The translations under genes were made by a program, and so were the position numbers. From Candidatus Latescibacterota bacterium (GTDB taxonomy: Bacteria; Latescibacterota; UBA2968; GCA-2709665): 14,783 nucleotides of DNA. The DNA is taken from NCBI GenBank assembly GCA_012271065.1, contig JAAXHE010000263.1, positions 1 through 14,783 on the forward strand, read 5' to 3'. The notes beneath the pieces are model-generated. The model worked only from the letters and a program-made list of their open reading frames with translations. It did not search any database and was not told the origin of the DNA. Within the stretch, counting starts at the first letter, position 1. Each line of letters starts with the position of its first letter. This document shows, one piece after another, positions 1 through 7,112 of the stretch.

Positions 1-17
1 TTAGCCGTCAAAGGGTA

Positions 18-434
18 CTAGTCCACACGGGACCCGATCCACTCGCTCCTGTTGCAGGTGATATCCACGACATTCCCGTCGGGGTCGAGTACCTTGAACG
101 AGACCGGCGGACGCATATCGGGATCGACAGGGTTGCGCTCTTTCACGTTTTCCCGCACCACTTCCGCTCCCCAGTCCTTTATGCGGGCCCACGTCGCATC
201 CAGGTCTTCCACCACGACGCCGAAATGGATGTACTCGTTTCCTTCTTCGAGGGGTGGTCGATTCGAATCCCCGGGCTGCTGAATCAACGTAATATTGTTC
301 GTTCCGTCGCTCATATCCAGCGCGTCGCCGCGCGGACGGTGCGCGATAAAACGCCAGCCGATCACCTCCTCGTAAAACCGCCTGGACAGTTCCATATCGG
401 CGCAGCGGAGCGCCAGGTGCCTCAACAGACCCAT
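18..434 (-). CDS. VOC family protein (glyoxalase/bleomycin-resistance fold)
   Basis: A 138-residue protein of the vicinal oxygen chelate superfamily, small metal-dependent enzymes such as lyases, isomerases and dioxygenases, or binding proteins. The sequence shows the paired beta-alpha-beta-beta-beta pattern: an N-terminal HLALRCADMELSRRFYE with candidate metal ligand H6, a second module opening with YIHFGVVVEDLD (H70), and a C-terminal FKVLDPDGNVVDIT. D124 takes the place of the usual final Glu ligand. The ATG is preceded by a strong GAGGAGG at 440-446. It is the last gene of the minus-strand run, 63 bases after the Gfo/Idh/MocA gene, so it probably acts in the same pathway, for example as an epimerase or lyase on a small hydroxy- or oxo-acid. 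Family is confident; substrate cannot be read from the sequence. Confidence 0.88.
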   Translation of the reverse strand: MGLLRHLALRCADMELSRRFYEEVIGWRFIAHRPRGDALDMSDGTNNITLIQQPGDSNRPPLEEGNEYIHFGVVVEDLDATWARIKDWGAEVVRENVKERNPVDPDMRPPVSFKVLDPDGNVVDITCNRSEWIGSRVD

Positions 435-497
435 GATATCCTCCTCATTGGCAGTTTCCGGGGCGAAATTACCCGCATACCCCCAACCGGGCGACGC

Positions 498-1490
498 TCA
501 CCCTGCATCCTGAAGTACGCCCGCGGCCCGAAGTACCGTCTCCTGCACGATCAATTCATGATCCAGCGACCGGACGGTCGGTCTCCGGCCCCGGATCTCG
601 GCGACCAATGAGCGGAGACTGCCGACGTACCTCGGTTCGTTCTCAACGGGTACAGTCTGCCACCCCCTGCTGAAGCCGTCGCGAGCCTCGTCCAGGCAAA
701 GGCGCACCTCCGGTTCCGGCTCCAGCGGCTCCATGACGACGCTCCCCCGCGTACCGTACACTTCGAACCGCCGCGAAGGAAAGGCGGATACCTCGAGCGC
801 GGATGACTCGACAATCGCCATCGCGTTTTCGTATTCGAAGACCGCCGCGGTATTGTCCCTGAAGGCGGGCACGTTTCCCCGCTCGTTCCTGAGGAACGAC
901 GTCACCCTGTCGGGCCGTCCCAGCACCGCCACCACGATGTCCATGAGATGGCAGAGCAACTCGAACAGAATGCCGCCCTCATGTACGGCCAGGCCCTCAC
1001 GCCTGCCGTCGTCGACCAGCGTGGACATCCTCCCGCGCACGGAGAAAACGTCCCCGAGCCTGCCGGATTTCACACATTCCAGAATAAACTGAAACCCGGC
1101 GTTGTAACGGAACATGTATCCCAGCTGCAGTAGCAGTCCCTCTTCCCTTGCCAGCGCGACCAGAGCCTGAAAGTCCTCCCAGTTGTCCCCCGCCGGCTTG
1201 TCCAGCCAGACGTGTTTGCCCCGCTCCAGCGCCTCACGGGCGAACCCCAGATTCTGTGCGATCGCGCCTTCCACCGCAATCGCCGCAATCGAGTCGTCGT
1301 CGAGCATCTCCTCCCTGGTGTCGTACCGGTTAACGCCCGTGTACGCCTCCATCGCGCCGCGTGCAGCGCGCACTTCCGGATCCGGCTCGAAAACGCCACA
1401 AAAGTGTACGTCAGGGTTGGCTTTCAATACTGCCGCTTTGCCAGCGGCGTGAGAGTGCAGCATACCGTATTGTGCAAACTTGACTTTCAT
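498..1490 (-). CDS. Gfo/Idh/MocA family NAD(P)-dependent oxidoreductase
   Basis: A 330-residue dehydrogenase of the glucose-fructose oxidoreductase/inositol dehydrogenase family, which oxidises or reduces sugars, inositols or sugar acids in the cytoplasm. An N-terminal Rossmann half (about 1-120) is followed by the family hallmark LDKP at 96-99, with K98 as the likely catalytic lysine, and a C-terminal alpha/beta half with H181 in GGILFELLCHLMD and the closing segment FEVYGTRGSVVMEPLEP. The usual glycine-rich loop is altered to AQYGMLHSHAAG (6-17), seen in a subset of the family. I chose the ATG at 1490 because a GGAAGGA lies 4 bases upstream (purine core about 7 bases away); a TTG start five codons earlier would remove that site. 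It sits 149 bases after the Ldh2-type gene and 63 bases before the VOC gene. Confidence 0.9.
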   Translation of the reverse strand: MKVKFAQYGMLHSHAAGKAAVLKANPDVHFCGVFEPDPEVRAARGAMEAYTGVNRYDTREEMLDDDSIAAIAVEGAIAQNLGFAREALERGKHVWLDKPAGDNWEDFQALVALAREEGLLLQLGYMFRYNAGFQFILECVKSGRLGDVFSVRGRMSTLVDDGRREGLAVHEGGILFELLCHLMDIVVAVLGRPDRVTSFLRNERGNVPAFRDNTAAVFEYENAMAIVESSALEVSAFPSRRFEVYGTRGSVVMEPLEPEPEVRLCLDEARDGFSRGWQTVPVENEPRYVGSLRSLVAEIRGRRPTVRSLDHELIVQETVLRAAGVLQDAG

Positions 1491-1494
1491 ATCT

Positions 1495-1501
1495 TCCTTC
1501 C
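1495..1501 (-). promoter_or_regulatory. Ribosome binding site deciding the Gfo/Idh/MocA start
   Basis: Reading the minus strand, GGAAGGA at this position precedes ATGAAAGTC. It favours the ATG at 1490 over the in-frame TTG at 1505, which lies upstream of the site. Confidence 0.65.
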
Positions 1502-1639
1502 ACAATGTGACAGGGGAAAACCCGCCCGGACCCGGCGCCGTCGTCTCTGCTTAACCACTACACGGAGCAGTTCGCCCATGTGATCCGGGAGCATTGGTAC
1601 GCGCGCCGCTCCCATACACCGGCGTTTATGCGTCCGCGC

Positions 1640-2644
1640 CTACGTTCCGCCGGTCCGGTTGGCGCGGTCCTTAAACGGTGTCTCCACACCCAGTTCCGCC
1701 GCAATTGCTGCCAAATCCCTCTGGTGGTCCGGACCGACCGGTATGCCCTCAGAAGCCCAGCTCTGCTCCCGTTCCCATTCCAGGGCCCCCGGAAGCAGCG
1801 CGCGGTCTTCGCCTGGAAACGGCTGAAGCCCTCGCACGTCAGATATAAAGTCATCCATCTGCCGCTGAAACGCTTCCCGCGGCGCAAAAGCGGCGATATC
1901 CACGGCAAGGATGAAAGATCCCTGGTTCACCGCCGGCCACGACGCTCCCTGCTCGTCAAACGTCTGAATTCCCGCCAGCAGACCTCCCAGGGCGTGACAG
2001 ACGGCGCCCAGGCCGAGACTCTTGAAAAACGTCGCTGGCATGCGTTGGAATATCGTCTCGAAATCCGCGTTACCGGAAAGCGCCAGCGCCGTGGACATAT
2101 CCAGGACCAGCGGATGCTCCCGGCCGGACGGAACCGCAAAGCTCATCGGCGACGCGCCGTTGGCCGACATGATCCCCTGGTCGGGGGACAGGCGGCGGAC
2201 ATGCGAAGACACGACGAAGCCGGCCATGCCCGCGCCCGAAATCACCCGTGAGTACTTGCTTGCAGCACCGAAATGGAAATGGTTACGCGTGACTACCGCC
2301 GACATCCCCGCGGCCCTTGCCTTTTCCACGGCGAGGTGCGCCGCCCGCCAGGAAGCAAAGTGACCCAGCCCCCCGTCTCCGTCGATCGTGGCCGTCGTCG
2401 GGGTCTGATGCACAATGGAACTTTCCGGGTTCGGATTCAGTTCTCTGTCGCGCAGGAGACGCAGGTAGCGCGCCGACTGCCGCGTCCCGTGGCTGAACAC
2501 GCCACGAATGTCGGTGTCCACGAGGAGTTCGGCGATCAGCCGTGACCGGTCCGCGGACTTCCCCACCCGGCGATACAGTTCGAGCACGAACTTTCGCATG
2601 TCCTCCGGCATCACCCGTATGAATTCCACGGGAACGACGTTCAC
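1640..2644 (-). CDS. Ldh2-type (malate/L-lactate dehydrogenase family) oxidoreductase
   Basis: A 334-residue NAD(P)-dependent 2-hydroxyacid/2-oxoacid oxidoreductase of the LDH2/MDG2 family, the non-Rossmann fold that includes malate, ureidoglycolate and 2,3-diketo-L-gulonate dehydrogenases. Diagnostic pieces are in order: D45-I-R-G-V-F-S-H52-G with H52 the presumed catalytic histidine, RNHFHFG at 120-126, PMSFAVPS at 166-173, LDMSTA at 181-186, and LPG at 284-286. Length is normal for the family. The start is a GTG at 2644 with GGAGG at 2653-2657, 8 bases upstream; an overlapping ATG in another frame ends after two codons. It follows the RraA-like gene by 42 bases. In this setting it could reduce or oxidise an intermediate of uronate or ketogulonate breakdown; the substrate is not shown by the sequence. 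Confidence 0.9.
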   Translation of the reverse strand: MNVVPVEFIRVMPEDMRKFVLELYRRVGKSADRSRLIAELLVDTDIRGVFSHGTRQSARYLRLLRDRELNPNPESSIVHQTPTTATIDGDGGLGHFASWRAAHLAVEKARAAGMSAVVTRNHFHFGAASKYSRVISGAGMAGFVVSSHVRRLSPDQGIMSANGASPMSFAVPSGREHPLVLDMSTALALSGNADFETIFQRMPATFFKSLGLGAVCHALGGLLAGIQTFDEQGASWPAVNQGSFILAVDIAAFAPREAFQRQMDDFISDVRGLQPFPGEDRALLPGALEWEREQSWASEGIPVGPDHQRDLAAIAAELGVETPFKDRANRTGGT

Positions 2645-2652
2645 GCCATATT

Positions 2653-2657
2653 CCTCC
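2653..2657 (-). promoter_or_regulatory. Ribosome binding site supporting a GTG start for the Ldh2-type gene
   Basis: GGAGG on the minus strand, 8 bases before GTG at 2644. The nearby ATG at 2648 opens a two-codon frame (ATG GCG TGA), so GTG is the only sensible start. Confidence 0.7.
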
Positions 2658-2686
2658 AGAGTCTGCCTGCAGAATAGGCCATGAGC

Positions 2687-3373
2687 CTACATGATACCGA
2701 ACCGTTCAAACGCTTCACTCGAGGACATCCCTCCTTCGATGGCCTCACGGACCCGGTTCTCTCCCCTGACCTTGTCCAGCGCCCGGTTGATGACGTCGGT
2801 CTCGGCGGCGGCGGGAACGATCACCACGCCGTCCAGATCTCCGAACACGATATCCCCCGGCGAAACCGCGGCGCCGTTCGAAATCGTAATCGGACAGCGG
2901 AAGTCGACAACGCGTCCACGCACCCGCTGGTCCTGAGCGTACCGGCCGGCGCAGAACGTGGGGAAGTTCAAATCCAGAATCCCTCGCGTGTCACGGCTGA
3001 ATCCGTCCAGAACGGCGCCCGCCGCACCCAGCTTCATCGCCCTCGTACTCAACAGTTCACCCCAGAGGGCATACGTGGGGGATGCACCGGTACATATATA
3101 GACGTCGTCCGCAGCCAGATCGTCGAGTGCCTGGAACATCAGGCCGAACGGCCCTTCATCGTCCATGGAACCGGCATCCCGGTCGGTCCAATCGGCCTCC
3201 AGGACCGGCATTGCACGGCCCGCCACGACCATATCGTCACGGAGGGGCTGAACCTCCGGCGGCAGGAACTGCCTGACCAGACCCACAGCATCCATCACGT
3301 CGCCGACCACGGCGGTGAACAGTTCACGCCGCATCAACTCGAAGAGTCCGGAATCGTCGCGCCATTCGGCCAT
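2687..3373 (-). CDS. RraA-like protein (HMG/CHA aldolase-type fold)
   Basis: A 228-residue member of the RraA superfamily, which includes 4-hydroxy-4-methyl-2-oxoglutarate/4-carboxy-4-hydroxy-2-oxoadipate aldolases, oxaloacetate decarboxylases and the RNase E inhibitor RraA. The sequence shows WGELLSTRAMKLGAAGAVLDG (104-124), then D123-G-F-S-R127-D128, the Arg/Asp pair that binds substrate carboxylate and the divalent metal in aldolase members, and the characteristic PGDIVFGDLDGVVIVP (172-187). It is longer than E. coli RraA and, with the catalytic residues present and catabolic neighbours, is more likely an aldolase or decarboxylase than an RNase regulator. The ATG at 3373 has GGAG 9 bases upstream. 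It is the promoter-proximal gene of the minus-strand run. The exact substrate is unknown. Confidence 0.88.
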   Translation of the reverse strand: MAEWRDDSGLFELMRRELFTAVVGDVMDAVGLVRQFLPPEVQPLRDDMVVAGRAMPVLEADWTDRDAGSMDDEGPFGLMFQALDDLAADDVYICTGASPTYALWGELLSTRAMKLGAAGAVLDGFSRDTRGILDLNFPTFCAGRYAQDQRVRGRVVDFRCPITISNGAAVSPGDIVFGDLDGVVIVPAAAETDVINRALDKVRGENRVREAIEGGMSSSEAFERFGIM

Positions 3374-3391
3374 ACCGTCGTTCTCCGTGGA

Positions 3392-3429
3392 AATTAACCT
3401 CGATTCGTCGTTTTTCGGGGACGTTAATT
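3392..3429. promoter_or_regulatory. Possible operator: spaced AATTAAC / GTTAATT inverted repeat
   Basis: AATTAAC at 3392-3398 and its exact reverse complement GTTAATT at 3423-3429 lie 18-56 bases upstream of the RraA-like ATG. The half-site centres are 31 bases apart, about three helical turns, so a dimeric or looping regulator could contact the same face of DNA. No clear sigma-70 promoter could be placed with confidence. This is pattern only; chance in an AT-richer stretch is possible. Confidence 0.3.
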
Positions 3430-3520
3430 CAAATTTGTGCGAGTTAGTAGAGGCGATTAGACTGCGGATTACCAGGATACACCTGACGTGAACAGGACCT
3501 CTCCCCCGGCCCCTCAGATT

Positions 3521-3649
3521 CGGGTAGACGGGAGACGGTAGACGGGAGAGATTTCCTGCCTTGTCGAGTTTCTTCTCATGCCGGAGGCGAGAAGGAATAT
3601 AGTATCAGGCAAGGGTTTCTTCTACCGTCTTCCCTCTACCCTCTACCCG
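3521..3649. repeat. Degenerate heptamer repeat in inverted arrangement with nested hairpin
   Basis: The left arm (3521-3549) is built from heptamers close to CGGGAGA/CGGTAGA. The right arm (3621-3649), read on the opposite strand, is built from the same kind of heptamer (GGGTAGA, GGGAAGA, CGGTAGA). Aligned without gaps the arms agree at 24 of 29 positions. Between them, CCTTG (3559-3563) pairs with CAAGG (3610-3614), and a stem of nine pairs including one G-T (3569-3577 with 3589-3597) encloses GCC/GGC. The whole could fold into a branched cruciform or an RNA structure. It resembles the intergenic heptanucleotide repeats (STRR) of cyanobacteria in style, but I recognise no named family. Confidence 0.65.
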
Positions 3650-3708
3650 TATTCAATCTCCTTGTCGCCAATTGGACTGTTGCCTTTATTTGGATTTAGG
3701 TTAGCTAC

Positions 3709-4631
3709 TTACCATCGGGCTTCGTACGTCCGTACCACGCGAAACCGTTGGCCCACATCAAAATCGTACAGATATCCCTTCGAGTAGTCCAGGTCGTCCA
3801 CCATTCCCCTCACGAAATCCACGTTGCCCAGATCGATCAGCGTTCGGTCTCCATCCCGGCGGACCTCGCGAATGCGGTAGGTCGCATCGCGCTCGTTATC
3901 GTTCTCGACGGAAATGAACCCACCCTCCAGACGGTCCTCAGGCGGCTCTACGGCCGTCCAGATCCGGGCCGGCGGCCGATGAGGAATCCCTCCCTGAAAA
4001 TCCAGTCCAGCAGGTCATCCGTCTGATCGTCGTCGAGCGCAATCGCCAGCATGGCCATGGTGGCCTGGTCCCCGGGCTCGTTGTGGTGGATATCGCCAGA
4101 GAGGATGGCTTCGATCCCTTCCTTCAAGACGTGGCGCTCAATATGTCTGCTCAACGCGTCCGCGGCGCCCTGCTCGATCAGGCCGTGCCGCCGCTGTTTT
4201 GCCCTCAGAAACCGAAACAGCTCGTCTTCGTCGTTCCAGGCCGAGCGGACGAGATCGAAGCACTCGGTAAACGCCTTCAGCAGGCCGGGCTCCCAGATCC
4301 GACCGTAGATCCGACCCCTTCCGCTGAGTCCGTCGGAATTGAAAAACCCATGTCGCGCCCAGAACGACCAGTCCATATCGGGATAGACATCGGCGATGCG
4401 GGCGAGCAACACGCCCGCCTTGTGGGCGTAAACGCGTTCTCCAGTCAGTAGAAACGCTTCGCGTAGCGCGCTGCACGCAGAGCTGATCTCTGACCAGATT
4501 CCATAGTGTCCATAGACGGAGAATGCGACAAGATACGCGCGCTCCGGGCGATGATCAACGGTTTTGTTGCATCGCGCATCCTGACAGCCCGTGTCCCTGC
4601 TGATAGGTGTTGACTTGATGTTCCGTCCCGG
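3709..4631 (-). pseudogene. Relic of a heparinase II/III-like polysaccharide lyase, truncated and internally deleted
   Basis: Heparinase II/III-like enzymes cleave acidic polysaccharides using an alpha/alpha-barrel plus beta-sandwich. On the minus strand an open frame runs from 4631 to the TAG at 3948-3950 and reads like the helical domain: ERAYLVAFSVYGHYGIW, then VLLARIADVYPDMDW, GRIYGRIWEPGLL, and DIHHNEPGDQATMAMLAIAL. It has no ATG or plausible start; a stop (4632-4634) bounds it. After 3948 the continuation lies in a different frame: GGFISVENDNERDATY through MVDDLDYSKGYLYDFDVGQ to a TAA at 3709-3711, which looks like the C-terminal strand region. Family members are usually several hundred residues longer, so the catalytic middle appears deleted near 3950-3990. 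A single-base frameshift at the GC-rich junction would restore the frame but not the missing length. Family identification is from memory of motifs. Confidence 0.6.
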
Positions 4632-4638
4632 CTATCAT
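4610..4638 (+). promoter_or_regulatory. Sigma-70-type promoter for the plus-strand operon
   Basis: TTGACT (4610-4615) and TATCAT (4633-4638) are separated by exactly 17 bases and each match the consensus at five of six positions. Transcription would begin near 4645, giving a leader of about 32 bases before the ATG at 4677, with GGAGG inside it. The promoter overlaps the 5' edge of the minus-strand heparinase relic. Confidence 0.65.
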
Positions 4639-4663
4639 ATCGCCCGTCGGTCGTTCACTACAT

Positions 4664-4668
4664 GGAGG
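4664..4668 (+). promoter_or_regulatory. Ribosome binding site deciding the start at 4677
   Basis: GGAGG lies 8 bases before ATG at 4677. An earlier in-frame ATG at 4662 overlaps this site and is therefore unlikely to be the start. Confidence 0.75.
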
Positions 4669-4676
4669 TGTATTCC

Positions 4677-6080
4677 ATGCCCCACGACAACGTCTTTACG
4701 TTCCGTACCCATGGCGGCGTCTGTGCAGGCGAAACCTGGATTTACGATCGCGATGAGCCCATTGCGCGTCTCGAAGACAAGCTGATCGAACAGCCCGAAC
4801 AGAACCTCCGATATTTCAACGGTAACGCCAAGCCTGTAAACCTGAGGGACCTGAAACTGGCCCCGGGCGGCCGACCGCTTGTGTGCGGCGTGCAGATGTA
4901 CTGGGTGTTCCAACACCGCGTACTCGCCACCACAGACCTGATCGACATCCTGGTCCAGGGCCAGGAAACCGACCGACTCGTCCTCACCGTGATCACGGCG
5001 GATCCGGGAGGCGTGGCCACGTCGCGCCGCGTGCTCACGCTGACGTACGACGACGCCACCGGGTCCTATATCTACGACTTCAGGGCCCACCTGGATATCC
5101 ACAGTCCGGAAGCACTCGACCGTGAAGAGACCGTATCCTTCGAGTACTGCGACCCCTGGTACAACGACATCCCGGGACCAACGGTCGAGTTCCCGGGAAT
5201 GTGGAAGAAGAAATATACGCATCTACTGGCGGAAACCGGAGACGGCGCCGTCTGGCAGATGCCGCTAAACCACATGGCGACCGGCATTCCCGGCCCGAGG
5301 TCGCTCAAGCGGGACGGCCTGTTCGTTCTGGCATACGACGAGGGGAGCAACCCCGCGTTTGAATTCGTCGGGGACACCGCCGAACGCACGACGGTGGGCG
5401 TTTGCAACTGGGGTTACGACATCCACTTTGCGGGTCACTACACGCGCGACGAACTCTACGCGCCGTTGTGCCCACACTTTCGTATCCGCCGCTGCCCGGA
5501 CCGCAAGGCGGCGCAGATGAAATCCCGTGCGGAGCCCGTTCCCCAGGTCTCGTACAACGGCTTTGAAGAACTTCCTCTTTACGAACGCAGAACCGGTTTT
5601 TCCCGTGGTCTGCAGCTCAACAGACCCACCCCGTGCAACACCGATCCCTGGCCCTGGCTGCCGGAGGGGGAGGGCACGGAATGGTGTAAGGATCACGGAC
5701 GTTCAGACCCGTTCTCACTCAAGATCGACAAAACGACGGACGGACCCACCGAGTGGGTTATGGATCGTGAGAGCGATGGCGCCTGGACCGAACGCTGGAC
5801 CCGGTCAACAGGTTTTCGCGTTACCGTTTACATCAAGACCGAAAACGTGCAGGGACGCGGCGCCTTTCTGGCCGTACGCTGGGGCGTCTTCAACGAACCC
5901 GAGAAATATCCTTACGTCAGTTCCAGTAAACTCACGGGCACCAATGACTGGACACGGGTCAGTGTGGAGATCCACGGACCATCCCCGCCGGACAGCGGGG
6001 CCGTGTACCTCATCCTTCGCCAGGATGGCAGCGGCACAAGCTGGTTCGACGACCTGGAAGTCGAGCGCATTGGCGCGTGA
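4677..6080 (+). CDS. Unknown two-domain protein with carbohydrate-binding-like C-terminus
   Basis: A 467-residue protein that I do not recognise as a named family. The first part (about 1-330) is rich in beta strands and aromatic residues, including MYWVFQHRVL, VSFEYCDPWYNDIPGP and VGVCNWGYDIHFAGHY, and has several cysteines. The last 125 residues or so look like a CBM4/9-type jelly roll: a strand FRVTVYIKTENVQG, then LTGTNDWTRVSVEIHGPSP, then AVYLILRQDGSGTSWFDDLEVERI, the usual closing strand pattern of such modules. No signal peptide or membrane segment is seen; the N-terminus MPHDNVFTFRTHGG is hydrophilic. It is first in the plus-strand operon, 39 bases before the dehydrogenase. A saccharide-handling or binding role is inferred from the C-terminal module and neighbours only. 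It might instead be a lyase or hydrolase with a beta-fold. Confidence 0.75.
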   Translation: MPHDNVFTFRTHGGVCAGETWIYDRDEPIARLEDKLIEQPEQNLRYFNGNAKPVNLRDLKLAPGGRPLVCGVQMYWVFQHRVLATTDLIDILVQGQETDRLVLTVITADPGGVATSRRVLTLTYDDATGSYIYDFRAHLDIHSPEALDREETVSFEYCDPWYNDIPGPTVEFPGMWKKKYTHLLAETGDGAVWQMPLNHMATGIPGPRSLKRDGLFVLAYDEGSNPAFEFVGDTAERTTVGVCNWGYDIHFAGHYTRDELYAPLCPHFRIRRCPDRKAAQMKSRAEPVPQVSYNGFEELPLYERRTGFSRGLQLNRPTPCNTDPWPWLPEGEGTEWCKDHGRSDPFSLKIDKTTDGPTEWVMDRESDGAWTERWTRSTGFRVTVYIKTENVQGRGAFLAVRWGVFNEPEKYPYVSSSKLTGTNDWTRVSVEIHGPSPPDSGAVYLILRQDGSGTSWFDDLEVERIGA

Positions 6081-6119
6081 GATAACTGCGACTCACGGTA
6101 CGCCAACCCGGGACAGGGA

Positions 6120-7031
6120 ATGGAAGAATCTCTTGCGTCAACGCCGTTGGGATTCATCGGCCTGGGGGAAATGGGCAGCGGAATGGCCCGCAATCTGTTG
6201 AAAGCGGGATTTCCCCTGCTCGCCTACGATACGTGCAAGGAGGCTTTGGACCGGATCGCGAGGTCCGGCGCGCGGACGGCGGAGAACCTGGCAAGCGTGG
6301 CCGGTATCTCCGAACGGATCGTGCTGATGCTACCCGACACCCGTGTCGTGGAGGCCGTGCTTTTTGGAGACAAAGGCCTTAAGACTCAATTGAAGGCCGG
6401 GCATATCATCATCGACTGCGGCACGACACACCCGGATTTTACACGCGAGGCATCACGAATTCTGGGTGATCTCGGCGTTCACTTTCTGGATGCGCCGTGT
6501 TCAGGGATGAGCAGCCGCGCGGCCGATGGAACCCTTACCCTGATGGTGGGCGGAGACAAGGGTGCGTTTTGTGCCGTCGAGCCGCTTCTGAATGCCATGG
6601 GTTCGTCCATCTACTATATGGGCGCATCCGGAAACGGGCAGCTCGCCAAGATCGTCAACAATACCCTATTCAATATCTCCTGCGCCGCGCTGGCCGAAAT
6701 GCTCCCACTCGCAGTCAGACTCGGTCTGAACCCCGAAAAAATGTGCGGCGCCGTGATGACCGGCAGCGGACAGAGTTACGGCTTCGACACCTTCGCTCCT
6801 CTGATCCTGGAACGGAATTTCGAGCCCGGATATCCGATGGCAAACGCACGCAAGGATGTTGACGCCATCACCGGTATTCTGGAAAGAGAGGGTGTGAGAC
6901 TGCCCGTGGTCACTGCCGCCGCCGATACGTTTCGCGCGGCATTGGACCGGGGTCTGGGAAACCTGAATAAAGGCGGAATGACCCGGGTCTGGGAGGCGGT
7001 CCTTGGTGTCGAAGTCCGAAGAGACACCTGA
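6120..7031 (+). CDS. 3-hydroxyisobutyrate dehydrogenase-family NAD(P)-dependent oxidoreductase
   Basis: A 303-residue beta-hydroxyacid dehydrogenase, the family of HIBADH, tartronate semialdehyde reductase (GarR/GlxR), sulfolactaldehyde reductase (YihU) and related enzymes. The N-terminal Rossmann motif GFIGLGEMGSGMARNLLKAG (11-30), the substrate-binding DAPCSGMSSRAADGTLTLMVGG (124-145), the catalytic lysine K177 in GQLAKIVNN and ARKD near 243-246 are all present, and length is typical. The ATG at 6120 is the only reasonable start; its ribosome site is poor (AGGGA directly abutting), so translation may be coupled to the preceding gene 39 bases upstream. In a uronate or aldarate pathway it could reduce tartronate semialdehyde, but the sulfatase neighbour leaves other hydroxyacids open. 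Family is firm; substrate is not. Confidence 0.92.
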   Translation: MEESLASTPLGFIGLGEMGSGMARNLLKAGFPLLAYDTCKEALDRIARSGARTAENLASVAGISERIVLMLPDTRVVEAVLFGDKGLKTQLKAGHIIIDCGTTHPDFTREASRILGDLGVHFLDAPCSGMSSRAADGTLTLMVGGDKGAFCAVEPLLNAMGSSIYYMGASGNGQLAKIVNNTLFNISCAALAEMLPLAVRLGLNPEKMCGAVMTGSGQSYGFDTFAPLILERNFEPGYPMANARKDVDAITGILEREGVRLPVVTAAADTFRAALDRGLGNLNKGGMTRVWEAVLGVEVRRDT

Positions 7032-7112
7032 ATCCGGTTCCCTGCTGACGTCAATGGCCATCGGAACGCTTTGGCGACGGCTTCGGTTTTCCGCCATCGG
7101 CCCATTTATTCG

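Larger units (their letters stand above)
3374..3708. other. Gene-free interval between the RraA-like operon and the heparinase relic
   Basis: A 335-base stretch with no credible gene. The part next to the RraA-like gene is locally AT-richer and holds the TTAA inverted repeat. The middle (3521-3649) is the heptamer-repeat hairpin element described separately. The last 60 bases before the relic's stop codon show nothing recognisable. Confidence 0.7.

Noticed and set aside
1..192. A 63-codon minus-strand open frame at the left edge.
   Set aside because: It overlaps the C-terminal half of the well-supported VOC gene in another frame and shows no family pattern.
1487..1594. A 35-codon minus-strand ORF whose TGA overlaps the Gfo/Idh/MocA ATG (ATGA).
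   Set aside because: The stop-start overlap looks like translational coupling, but the ORF is dominated by an Arg run, has no ribosome site and no recognisable content, so it is likely chance in GC-rich DNA.
3521..3649. CRISPR array.
   Set aside because: The repeats are 7-base units without spacers and are arranged in inverted orientation, so this is not a CRISPR array.
7032..7112. Direct CCATCGG repeats before the FAD oxidoreductase as an operator.
   Set aside because: Only two short copies in a GC-rich gap inside an operon, without symmetry; not enough to support a site.
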